Below, in pieces: positions 1-8,657 of a stretch of 19,961 nt of DNA. This stretch comes from Schoenoplectus triqueter (taxonomy: Eukaryota; Streptophyta; Magnoliopsida; Poales; Cyperaceae): contig CAXKVV010000941.1 in NCBI GenBank assembly GCA_964058805.1, positions 1 to 19,961 on the forward strand, in the 5' to 3' direction. Position numbers and translations under genes: made by a program. Within the stretch, counting starts at the first letter, position 1. Every line of letters begins with the position of its first letter. Below the pieces are notes generated by a model, which did not search any database, was not told where the DNA came from, and worked only from the letters and a program-made list of their open reading frames with translations.

Positions 1-208
1 CAGTAAGTTAAATTGTAAGAAGCCCTAAACAAGCAACAATAGCAACTACCATTGTCTCTCAGTAACAGCATAATTCTACTATGCAACAAGGCATAATGCA
101 ATCGTCAAGTGTAGTAACTAAATTTGGCATCCTTTTTGATACCAACGCAAAGATATATCATTTGAATAAACAAAACTGAACAAATAAAATAAAATGAAAA
201 CACTATAC

Positions 209-713
209 CTGGATTAGATTGAGAGAGGTTGACTCGCCTCCATAATAATCATTCCTATCCATGTGTAGTACCTACAAAAAAAAAACAAGCCGGTAAAATC
301 AGACTAGTGTCAAGGTAAAATAAATAATCTGATCCCGATAAAAGAAAACCGATCATCACAAGTATATAAAGTTCCGTCATCGACCACATACAAAGTCCAA
401 ATCTAATTGGCAATATTCAAATTACATATATTGCTAGAAGACGATCTAGTATTTGTCCAATTCGGAGTAATCAGAAACCAATTTCTCACTTGGCTTATTA
501 TTCAACAATATAGATAAACTTAAGAATAGGGTAGCTAATAGTGAAATTGAAAATCGGAGAGAAATAGATCGAGTTCGATCCGGGTATGGCGATCAGATCA
601 GACCAGACAGAAGAGAGAGGAGAGACCTTGAGGCCATCGACGGAGAGGAGACCGCTAAGGATGCACTCCTTGAGACCAGTGCCGAGAACTATGACATCGT
701 ACTCTTCATCCAT
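209..713 (-). CDS. GDI: Rab GDP-dissociation inhibitor (GDI), first two coding exons, partial
   Basis: GDI extracts GDP-bound Rab GTPases from membranes and keeps them soluble in the cytosol for recycling. Two exons are visible. Exon 1 (713 down to 627) encodes 29 residues beginning [16 protein letters not shown]. Exon 2 (271 down to 209) encodes 21 residues, including [12 protein letters not shown]. The intron (626-272) starts GTCTCT and ends TTGTAG on the minus strand, and both exons are in phase 0. Exon 2 is followed by a GTATAG donor. These 50 residues match sequence-conserved region 1 of the GDI/REP family, the dinucleotide-fold N terminus with GTGLKE. The next exon, which in the family begins LWKRFRG, was not found in 1-208, so the gene continues off the left edge. 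The start at 713 was chosen because family proteins begin with MDEEYDV; an upstream in-frame ATG exists near 818 but lies in a CT-rich leader. The family call is very secure; which paralogue is unknown. Confidence 0.95.
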
Positions 714-1165
714 GGTCGAATTTGGTCGATAATAATGCGAGAAAAGAGAGAGGCGAGTTGACGAAAGAGAGGAGAGAGGAGAGAGAGAATAATAGTGGGA
801 GAAGTGATGGAGATGCAAGGAAAGAATCAGACGCCGATGTGTATCGCTAGGTTGTTTTCCTTGAAAAGCCTTTTTTTTATATATATTTTAATTCTGGTTT
901 TAAAGGGTCAAATTTATCTATACATCTATTAGGTTTATCCAATTCAACTAAAATAGGTTTAGCTTAATTAACTGCCACTATTTCATTTACGTTCTATCGT
1001 AACAATCGTATTTGTTGTTGTTAGTCTTCTTCCTTCCAAGGGAATGAATGAATGTAATGTAATGTAAAAAGCTGAAAGAGAATGTAGTGTCGAAATACGC
1101 ATCATGTCCGTAAAATAATTGATATGCCTCAAGGCCCAGACGAGGTCTATGGTCCATGGGCCTCA
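714..1165 (-). promoter_or_regulatory. GDI leader and promoter region with TATA-like box
   Basis: Reading on the minus strand, the leader (about 714-845) is pyrimidine-rich with repeated CTCTC blocks, typical of plant 5'UTRs. A TATATATAAA-type box lies at about 875-886, which would place transcription start near 845-855. An inverted pair of GGCCCA/TGGGCC motifs (site II, TCP-type elements common in housekeeping promoters) is at 1133-1138 and 1157-1162. The motifs are seen directly; their use as promoter elements is inference. Confidence 0.4.
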
Positions 1166-1389
1166 GAAAGTTTTATTAACCTCCCACTTCACCAAACAGA
1201 AATCCCAGAGCCTCTGAGCCTGAACGGAATCGGAATTAACTATCTAGAGCTCCTTCCCTGCTTCTGAGTTCTGAATCCTCAAAAGTCTAGGGTGCATTGA
1301 GATTTGAGCGCCACATCAAAGCATTTTTATTCTCCCCTTTCAAATGCACATGTGCAACAGCTATTATTTTTTATTATTTTTATTTTTTT

Positions 1390-1675
1390 AAATGAGACTC
1401 TTTCGTTTTGAAATCAACATTGGGTTTGTGAGCTTAGCTTCCCAAGTTTTGCCCGGTGGGATAGTTAATTTTCCTGATAAATTGGCACATCAATCAACTG
1501 TGCAAACCAAGTGCAGTTTATTTCATGGTAGATGCTCTTCATAATTTCATAGATCAAACCATTGGAATGTTGCTGGTCTCAGATTCATGAGCATATATTT
1601 TACCTTTTTCTGGTATCAGACTCGATACCCTCATCCCTCCCAACTTACTCTTGACCAAATAGTCAACAAGTAAAA
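1390..1675 (-). pseudogene. Decayed partial copy of the neighbouring LEA14-like (WHy domain) gene
   Basis: On the minus strand this stretch aligns with about 2750-3060 of the intact LEA gene. Matching blocks in order are the regions encoding VDYL, SGLIPDAGTIHAH, the IYDDIKNTYHD region, GRITIPLEK and the start of the second WHy domain. The best readable remnant contains SSLIPEKGKIYAHESE, compared with SGLIPDAGTIHAHGSE in the intact gene. The frame is broken by indels downstream of that block, and neither the N-terminal part nor the C-terminal half is present. It lies about 0.7 kb from the intact gene in the same orientation, so a local tandem duplication followed by decay is the simplest explanation. 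The ends are approximate because similarity fades gradually. Confidence 0.75.
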
Positions 1676-2390
1676 CACATGCAACACACGAAAGAAATTC
1701 CAAGCAAAATATTAAAAAAAATGTAGTCATGTTATTGCAGAAACCTAGATTGATCTGGTTGAAACAGAAATATTGTTGCATAAATCACAGTGTTTGACTT
1801 CATTTCAGAAAACCAGTGTTTGACTTCATTTCAACAGCAAATCACAGAAATTATATTATGGAACTGCCGCACATTAAAAGCTAATATAAAGCATTAATGA
1901 GATGTAGCTCCTCAAAGCAAGCACAATTCCAGACCAAAAATTACATAACACAAGGTCCTAACATAAAACAAGCAGTGGAACCCTAGAATAAAGTATTTAA
2001 CGGAAAAAAACACCATAATATTAGAGCATACACAATCTTTCCACCAGGATCTCCATATATTTTCCAGTCTATAAAGCACTCTGTTGTAATCTCATATCCA
2101 TTACTGTAAAATAAAATAACAATAAATAAACATGAGTAACCAACGTACCAAGTCCTGAAAAATTTACCAGACATATATATTTGTTCTCAAAAGAAAGGTA
2201 CCAATGTTGTCATGGGTACCAACTGCCAAGTCCAAACTATACCAGATATGCATTATTATATTATATATGATCAGCTTACTTACCAGTAACCTAATCACTA
2301 AAAGAGGACCAGCACTAGAAGAAGTACAAACTACAAAGTATTAATTAATAAAAGCTCCCTCCCATCAGACAACAGACAACAGACAAGCAT
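1676..2390. other. Intergenic / probable LEA 3'UTR region, no gene seen
   Basis: This is AT-rich DNA without a convincing coding frame. The right end probably holds the 3'UTR of the minus-strand LEA gene. A 20-bp sequence (CAGTGTTTGACTTCATTTCA) is repeated directly at 1788-1807 and 1814-1833. I see nothing else of note. Confidence 0.5.
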
Positions 2391-3323
2391 TCATACCTCG
2401 TTGTCATCATCATCATCATCTTCCTTTTTCAGTTTGGTTGTGCCGCCTTCCCTACTTATTGGTAGTTTCATATTTCCAAAGGGGGTATCCACATTAATAT
2501 TCCCCTTTATGGTATAACCAGTACCTTTCCCCCGAATCATGTCCCACAAGGCTGACCCAAAGTCCTTTGGCCTGAAAGAAATAGGAATTACCATCTTGCT
2601 TATTCCTTGCTTATCAATCTTAGTAGATTCAGTGAGCTCAGCAGAACCCACACTGAAATCAGCAAGCCAGATTTCATATTCTAAAGCATTCAATCCTAGA
2701 TCAAAATCATTCTTGTTTTCCAGCTTTAAATGAAGATCTGCAAGTGTTTCTTCAAGGGAGAACCGTTTAAATTTAATTTTCTCAACATCTACATCTGGTT
2801 TGTATGGTATTGGTATTTCACCAGTTTTCTCCAATGGAATAGTTATTCTTCCAATAATCGGCACATCCACCAATAATGCAACTCTAACTTTGTATGGAAT
2901 GATGCTTCCTGGCTGGATATCATGGTATGTATTCTTGATATCATCATAGATCAAAACCACTGGAATCTTAACAACTTCGGACCCATGAGCATGAATTGTA
3001 CCAGCATCTGGTATCAAACCGGATACCAGTTTCCTTCCATCACTCTCAATCAAATAGTCAATATCAACCAGAGGAATTGGAACAGGATTAGGGTTCTTAA
3101 TTGTGACATCAACAACTATCTCGGCCTTGTGGAGGCTTATGTGCGGGATATGGACTGCAGTGACATCAGCATCTGGCTTACCGAAGCCAATTGCACCCTC
3201 AATTTTTTCACCGATGTCATGAAAGAAATCTTTGACATTTTCAATGAAGCCTTCCTTCTCACCTTCTTTTTCTTCTTCTTTTTTCTCTTTGTGGTGTTCC
3301 CTTTCGGTCCCAGATGAAGACAT
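2391..3323 (-). CDS. LEA group 2 protein with two WHy domains (LEA14-like, At2g44060 type)
   Basis: The single uninterrupted coding block encodes 310 residues. LEA_2/WHy proteins are globular, largely beta-sandwich proteins linked to desiccation and other stress protection; no enzymatic activity is known. Residues 1-25 are highly charged (Lys/Glu). Residues 26-50 form an amphipathic FIENVKDFFHDIGEKIE segment. A first WHy domain spans about 58-165 with the hallmark NPNPVPIP at 77-84. A second spans about 180-292, containing RPKDFGSALWDMIRGKGTGY. The tail ends in a run of seven Asp residues. Length and architecture match the Arabidopsis protein as I remember it. The ATG at 3321-3323 is chosen because an in-frame TAA lies three codons upstream. 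The final codons read GAG-GTA-TGA, which is also a good splice donor (GAG|GTATGA), so the true C terminus could come from a further small exon. A decayed copy lies downstream at 1390-1675. Confidence 0.95.
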   Translation of the reverse strand: MSSSGTEREHHKEKKEEEKEGEKEGFIENVKDFFHDIGEKIEGAIGFGKPDADVTAVHIPHISLHKAEIVVDVTIKNPNPVPIPLVDIDYLIESDGRKLVSGLIPDAGTIHAHGSEVVKIPVVLIYDDIKNTYHDIQPGSIIPYKVRVALLVDVPIIGRITIPLEKTGEIPIPYKPDVDVEKIKFKRFSLEETLADLHLKLENKNDFDLGLNALEYEIWLADFSVGSAELTESTKIDKQGISKMVIPISFRPKDFGSALWDMIRGKGTGYTIKGNINVDTPFGNMKLPISREGGTTKLKKEDDDDDDNEV

Positions 3324-3334
3324 GGCTGATTAAA

Positions 3335-4538
3335 CTGAATCAAATGTGACTATTGCATCAGTGGTGTGGTTGATGTATTATTTTATGAATTATATAAGAA
3401 TAAACGAAAATTGCTTAATTTGCAGCAGATGTCTGAAAGCAAACGAGAACTAAACTAAAAATTTATGATTATTTACTAGTAAATTATTTTTTTATCATAC
3501 TAGTAAATTATTTTATGATTGTTTACTAATGTAGGCTGGAAATAAGCAAACAGGTACACCAATGACAACTTTTGATCTATATCCTTGTGGTTAGCAAAAA
3601 TTCAGACTGGATGGACCAGTGCTCTACCAGGGAAGGAAAAAAAAAGAACAATGAAACTACCCAATTTGAAGGTCATAGTCAGTATCTGTTAACTGCATTT
3701 TTTAAGAACTTTTTTAGCTTTCAACTAAACATGCTTGATTTCAAACTTAAAGATGTAATATAACCTTTATCAAAAGGACACAATACATGTCTCTAGTATG
3801 ATACAGATGCATTACCACTGTTCTTCTCAGATTACTTGACACAAAAGTGAAAATGATAATGCAGGAATAGGAATCTCTTGAGGTAAAAAGCTCAATTAAT
3901 TGACATGTAGAAGCATATTTCTTCTTTGCATAAAATGATAATGCTATTTGATTGAATGTGCTCCATCAGTGGAAAGTAAAGAATTGTACTTGTCATTTAT
4001 AAAAGATTTGGTGCTGTATGATAAATTCACATGAAAAAGAAGAGAGCGAATGATTATTTACAGTAACTACGCATAAAACCTTGATCTACACAAAGAACAA
4101 AAATTCAAAGGTACACGTATAAAGACAAATTTGATCACCCAATTAGAGAAAGTTGTAAGAATTTGGAGAAGGATTAGAATTATGGAAAATAGAATGAGAA
4201 AAGACCAGACCAACATGCTTCCTGTAGACCAGTACATACAGAGAGAGATAGTGTGTGAGAGACAGCGCAAGCTGACATTTCACCCAGCAACCAATTATTG
4301 TTTGGTTTTCATCGAAGCTCTAAAGCTCGTATAAGCAAATCGAAGAACAGATCTACCTAGGATCTAGTGTTTTGCCCTTTTTTTCTTTTCCTTTTCCTTT
4401 TTTTTTTTTCTTTGAGATGGAAAGAGGAACCAGTAATCAAGATGCGATTGGAATCTAAAGCGTCGATCAATCAATTTTATATAAATTTCCCGTCAGCGGC
4501 AATGCTTGTAAAACAAAGAGTAGGATGATCGATCATAC
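3335..4538 (-). other. Inferred 5'UTR intron of the LEA gene
   Basis: On the minus strand, an AAG|GTATGATC donor at 4538-4537 and a TTTGATTCAG acceptor ending at 3335, 11 bases before the ATG, define a plausible 1.2-kb leader intron. The intervening DNA is AT-rich, has no convincing coding frame on either strand and contains a long pyrimidine or purine tract near 4376-4412. This is inference from splice signals only, without transcript evidence. Confidence 0.5.
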
Positions 4539-4620
4539 CTTGAGAGAAGTTGAGAGAGAGAGGAGGAGGAGGATTCGGGTAATCGGAGAAACCTTTTATC
4601 GGGACTCGGGAGGGAGAGCC
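4539..4620 (-). other. Inferred 5'UTR leader exon of the LEA gene
   Basis: Read on the minus strand this is a CT-rich leader (repeated TCTCTC and TCCTCC) that ends exactly at an AAG|GTATGA splice donor. It resembles the pyrimidine-rich 5' leaders of many plant genes and lies upstream of the LEA coding exon. The transcription start is not defined; 4620 is only an estimate. Confidence 0.4.
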
Positions 4621-4650
4621 GAGAGCGTGCAATTTTTTACGCAAATATTC

Positions 4651-4660
4651 AGTCACGTCC
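4651..4660 (-). promoter_or_regulatory. Candidate ABRE-like ACGTG element upstream of the LEA leader
   Basis: The minus strand reads GGACGTGACT here, containing the ACGTG core bound by bZIP (ABF/AREB) factors. It lies about 30-40 bases upstream of the inferred LEA leader, in a gene family often induced by drought or ABA. The motif is short and its function is inference. Confidence 0.3.
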
Positions 4661-5205
4661 TTGTTTTTCATTGAAATCGCTATTGTAATGTTTTGTTTTG
4701 CAAACAAGCGAAGAAAATTAACATTGGGAGGGGATGTTTGATAATTAACAACTATTATTTTCACAATCTTAACAACAAATTTATTAAAAATGTACAAAAT
4801 AAAAAATTACAAACATATTCTTAACTGATAGATTGATTTTTTTTAATTTTATATAATTTAAATGTCATTTATTATACTGCATAATGTTTACAATAATCTA
4901 AGTTCAATCTACTTCACATGAATATAAAAGAGAATTTGGAGGTTTATATATAATATTATTTCTATCATGCAATCTTGCATAGATTATTCCGATCCATCAG
5001 CATGAATTTATAATTAGATCGAAATTTTAAAAAGAATATAAAGTGATAAAACATTTGTTAGTAAAAAAAAAACCGTGCCAGAATTCATAATGCCTTTTAT
5101 GCTGCTTATGTTGATACAAATTGCAAGAAAAGATAATTGGAAAGTTGAAGGTTGTGTACTAAAATATAGAGAAATCATCAAGGTGGCAGCGATATCTAGA
5201 TCACG
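4661..5205. other. AT-rich intergenic DNA, nothing recognised
   Basis: There is no coding frame with family resemblance, and I saw no RNA gene or bounded repeat. The stretch ends at the left terminus of the hAT-like element. Confidence 0.5.
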
Positions 5206-6172
5206 TAGGGATGGCAATGGGTCATACCCACGGGTATATTATAAACCCCATACCTGATCTACCTGATCAAATTTTGTGCCTGACCTGACTGACTTGATAG
5301 AACAGTCATCAAATTAAATGCCTGACCCACCTGCAGGATCTTACCTTGCCTGCCTATACCTACGGGCCTACCTTACCCGTCCATATCTGTCCTTACCTAT
5401 CCCATGCCCACCCATATCCGCCCATACCCGCCCTTCTGGCTCAATAATACAACACATATTACACAATATATTAGCACACACAAAAAAAACAGAACTACAT
5501 ATTACATAGATAGAATGCATAACATGTTTACCAACAGATGCTAACAGCAAATAAAATACACGAAATAGAAATAGAAACAGAAACTAAATACCAAAACATA
5601 TGATTCATACATTACTAAAATAGAAACAGTCAGACATAAATTGAAATAGTTCTAGAAATAGTCAGACAGAACCAAGTGAAGCTATCCATTAGCTATAGTC
5701 AGGATTGCCTCAACTGGAGAAGACACTTTCCTTTCCCCCTTTGCAATTCTGAAATTGTATTTTCATTTTTCAACATAGCACATCCATATCTACTAGCTGA
5801 CAACAGACACTACACCTATATTAGCTATAGTCATACCTATTTTAATTACAAGTTACAACTCAGAACTATCAAGTAAAACAATAATCATTTAATTACAAAA
5901 CAGACTTGATTACCTATTTTCAAGACGAAGGTACAACAAAAAAAGATTAATGAAAATTATTAACACTTTCAATCTGCTGGTATCTATTCATTATTAATGA
6001 AAATTGTTAATACTTTCATTTCAATATGAAAGTTCTGACATAATATGAAAATTGTTTCATTGCTGAATGGTACAACAAAAAAAATTGTTTACCTGACCCG
6101 TGTTTTTGCCTGACCTAATCTGTCCTGTCCTGTTACAGTATTATGTATATCGGGTAAGGCAGTGGGCAAGAC

Positions 6173-6554
6173 AGATTTTAGTAATAATAAGTTTTATTAA
6201 ATTAATATTATTAAAAATAAGAGTGAGAAACGTAAAATTTCAAATATACGAAACGTGCCACTGGCAGTGACACGTTTCATTATTTTTAGGAAACGCGTCA
6301 TTGCCAGTGACGCGTTTCGTCCAAATCCCGCGCAAGTGACTGCGCATTTTGTATATATAAGAAGCAAATGCGCCACTGATAGTGGCGCGTTTCGTAAAAA
6401 TAAGGAAACGCGCCACTGTCAGTTGCGCGTTTCAAACGCGCAGTGAACACGCCACTGGCAGTGGCGCGCTGCCATTCGTATATTTGAAATTTTACGTTTT
6501 TCACTCTTATTTTTAATAATATTAATTTATTAAAACTTATTATTACTAAAAACT
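6173..6554. mobile_element. Nested MITE with 80-bp inverted repeats and 11-bp target duplication (Mutator-like?)
   Basis: The two arms, 6173-6252 and 6475-6554, are reverse complements over all 80 positions with only three mismatches. The element begins AG and ends CT. It is flanked by an exact 11-bp direct repeat, GTGGGCAAGAC (6162-6172 and 6555-6565), which proves insertion as a unit. A long TIR plus a 9-11 bp duplication fits Mutator-like (MULE) MITEs best, though the AG...CT termini are not diagnostic. The 222-bp core is not transposase-derived: it is a GC-rich array of palindromes, listed separately. The element sits inside the hAT-like element at 5206-6611, so it inserted later. No coding capacity is credible. 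Confidence 0.85.
6250..6470. repeat. Array of about six GC-rich palindromes, roughly 40-bp period
   Basis: Four units of 29 bp follow the plan GAAACGCGCCACTG-x-CAGTGGCGCGTTTC with small changes: 6250-6278, 6290-6318, 6365-6393 and 6405-6433. A fifth unit contains the perfect palindrome GCCACTGGCAGTGGC at 6451-6465. A weaker, diverged unit (GCGCAAGTGACTGCGC) is at 6330-6345. Centres lie near 6264, 6304, 6337, 6379, 6419 and 6458, so spacing is about 40 bp except around the degenerate third unit. The array is rich in CpG within otherwise very AT-rich DNA and fills the core of the 6173-6554 element. Apparent reading frames here on both strands are translations of the palindromes. Confidence 0.9.
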
Positions 6555-6611
6555 GTGGGCAAGACGGGTATGAGCACGCTAACAGATATATGGGTATTAT
6601 TGTCATCCCTA

Positions 6612-7016
6612 TCAATTACCATGATGGGATGAGAACCCTGAAATTATCACTTTCTGAGCTGGGCTTCTTTTTTCTTCTGATTTTGGAGTCCTGCATACTT
6701 CGCTGAATGATATTGATTTAATACTCTGCTTCTCTTACAAGTTTTTCCTACTTCAGATTCAGAAAGGTTATGGTGCAATTTTCAGAATTCAACAGTCTGT
6801 CTTCCATTATTACTACTGGAAACAATTTTCTTGAATTAAATCTCTACCACTGCTCCAGTACGTAGCTGTTTTTACTGAGTTGACAGCAAGCATTTACCAG
6901 TTACAAATTGTGAATTAATGTTTGTAGGAACAAGCAATTCTCTCGATCTGTCTTTCTCTAAATCAATAAAGCGAGAGGGTTGTTGACTTGAGGCAAGCAA
7001 CTGTACTGAGCGACAA
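6612..7016. other. Intergenic DNA, possible leader of the adjacent pseudogene
   Basis: I see no gene, no RNA gene and no bounded repeat. The last 60 bases before 7017 could be the 5' leader of the former TPR-like gene. Confidence 0.4.
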
Positions 7017-7322
7017 ATGGCGGTGGCTCCTCTTCCTTCCGAGACTCAGAGGAAGCATTGGTGGTTAACCAATGCATCTGGCATGGCATCTGCTGCGCTA
7101 AACCTAATCGACTCGGCTCTTTCCCTCTCGCCTCGCTTTGGGAACGCGCTTGAGCTCAACTGCTCAAGGCTCGATCCCTTCTCATTCTTCGCCAGTACAA
7201 AGACATTGCTGACATGCTACAAGACTACATTTCCAGCTCTTACAAATAACACGACGATTGACATGCTACAAGGACTACATTCCCAACTGTCAAGATTTTT
7301 ACATTTGAGTTCGAGGTTTTGA
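7017..7322 (+). pseudogene. Frameshifted, truncated TPR-like gene remnant
   Basis: The frame from the ATG at 7017 starts MAVAPLPSETQRKHWWLTN and continues with SAALNLIDSALSLSPRFGNALEL, which looks like a TPR-type helix pair. After about 7155 the original frame is lost. Another frame reads LKARSLLILRQYKDIADMLQ and runs to a stop after SSSYK near 7247, and a partial repeat of GACATGCTACAAG...CTACATT follows at about 7260. From memory, intact plant relatives have about 20 more residues after WWLTN and continue well past the DMLQDYIPS segment, so this copy appears internally deleted, frameshifted and 3'-truncated. The family name is uncertain. It could be a decayed duplicate whose intact parent lies elsewhere in the genome. 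Confidence 0.5.
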
Positions 7323-7329
7323 ACTTTAG

Positions 7330-8342
7330 AATGCTAACCGTGCACCAAATTGAAATCAGCATCTTTGGACCAATATCTATACCGCTGTTTGATTTTTCTT
7401 ATCTTTGATTTTATTCTATTTATTTTATTAATTTAGGTTTTATTATTCTAAACAGATTAGTCAAAAACGTGGCCACACCTCCACCACTAATAAATTAATA
7501 ATGTGTGCGTCGAATTATCTTCAAGTATAAATAGTCAAAGAAAACAGAGATACCTTTTCTATTGAGATGCAGATGGTCAGATTCCAGAGGCAAATTTGGC
7601 CATCACTATTTCTCCAAAATTTTCACGTTAGGTTCAAATACATTAATTTTTTTTTCTGCCCCAATCATACTTCCATTTTTTTTTAATTTTGAATAATTTA
7701 AAAGTTAATACTGAAACATCAAATTCAAACCACTAAATTTGATCAAAATTATACTTTCTTCTTCCAATAAAAAATATTTATTTTTCACTTTCATTTTATA
7801 TAAATCAACAAATTATAAAATCAACATCCAAAAATTAATCATATTAATTAGTGTATTTTTTACAACCTCTTGATGTCACTTAAAATAATATTCAAACCTC
7901 ATAATTTTACCCTATACACAAATAAAATGCTCTAGATCAAATCTAATGATTTTATTTTAATATTTCAGTCTTAAATTTTGAATTATTAGAATTTTTTAAA
8001 AGTGGATGCATAATTGAGGCATAAAAAATTAAGACATTTGAACCCTCCTTATTTTACTAAAACATATGGATTGACCTTGATATTTTTTTCTAAAATTTAT
8101 TATGCTAACCCCAAAATAGCGTTACAAATGAATCAAATTTGACCAAACTAAGCTCTGTACTAATTCAATTTGAAATTAATTTAAACTAAATCAAATTTAA
8201 ATTGAGAGCTCAATAATTCCATTTTTTTTAATTTTTATATTATCATAAATAATTAAAGCTAAAAAATAATATATATTTTTATTTTTTATTAAAATTTAAA
8301 AATAACTAATATTTATTAATTTAATAATAAATGAACCAACTA
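7330..8342. other. AT-rich intergenic DNA, nothing recognised
   Basis: About 1 kb of strongly AT-rich sequence with frequent stops in all frames. No gene, RNA gene or bounded element was identified. Confidence 0.5.
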
Positions 8343-8657
8343 TTGGTGACACTAAATTATACCAAATATTTTCAAAGTTTTTGAAATCCGAAGAGTCAAT
8401 CCAGACAGTTCAATGTGATAGATATATTAAAATAAATTTTTAGATTTAATTTTATATTTTTTTACTCTTTAATAATATGGGTACAAAATCACTATTTTTA
8501 GGCCATTGAATTTTGTATCTATCTTAATAAATAGTTCAAAAATTCAAAAAAATGTTCAATTTGATCTGTAAGCATATTTTAGTATATCTATCATATTGAA
8601 TGATTTAGATCGATTATTTGGACTTTAAAAATATTTAATATAACTTGGTGTTACCAA
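8343..8657. mobile_element. Full-length foldback (MITE-like) element, about 315 bp
   Basis: The left arm starts TTGGTGACACTAAATTATA and the right arm, on the minus strand, starts TTGGTAACACCAAGTTATAT. The arms pair along most of their length, through TCAATGTGATAGATATA at about 8411-8427 and its partner near 8584-8600, to a loop near 8500. The whole stretch would fold into one long imperfect hairpin. I could not find a convincing target duplication, so the superfamily is open. It could be a MITE or a degenerate foldback element. Confidence 0.6.

Larger units (their letters stand above)
5206..6611. mobile_element. Non-autonomous hAT-like DNA transposon (host of a nested element)
   Basis: The left end reads TAGGGATGGCAAT and the right end, on the minus strand, TAGGGATGACAAT: a 13-bp terminal inverted repeat with one mismatch, in the style of plant hAT termini. 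Next to both ends are clusters of GGGTA/TACCC, CCTGACC and CCCGCCC words, like the subterminal repeats of hAT elements. No transposase remnant is readable in the AT-rich interior. An internal direct repeat of about 26 bp occurs at 5946-5971 and 5993-6018. The 8-bp flanks (5198-5205 and 6612-6619) do not match, so no target duplication is proven; the insertion may be old. After removing the nested element and its duplication, the original element would be about 1.0 kb. The superfamily call is tentative. Confidence 0.55.

Noticed and set aside
1983..2174. 63-residue minus-strand frame downstream of LEA
   Set aside because: It has no similarity to WHy proteins and no splice signals in the right phase. 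It is likely chance in the 3' region.
2922..3317. 131-residue plus-strand frame
   Set aside because: It is the antisense of the LEA coding exon and resembles no family.
6250..6470. CRISPR-like array (29-bp repeats about 40 bp apart)
   Set aside because: The spacers are short and vary from about 11 to 47 bases, the repeats vary, the context is a plant nuclear transposon, and no cas genes exist.
6255..6615. Open frames on both strands with repeated TDSGAF / ETRHCQ words
   Set aside because: They are translations of the palindrome array, open on both strands because the units are palindromic and stop-poor.
5198..6619. An 8-bp target duplication around the 5206-6611 element
   Set aside because: The flanks AGATCACG and TCAATTAC do not match at any reasonable shift.
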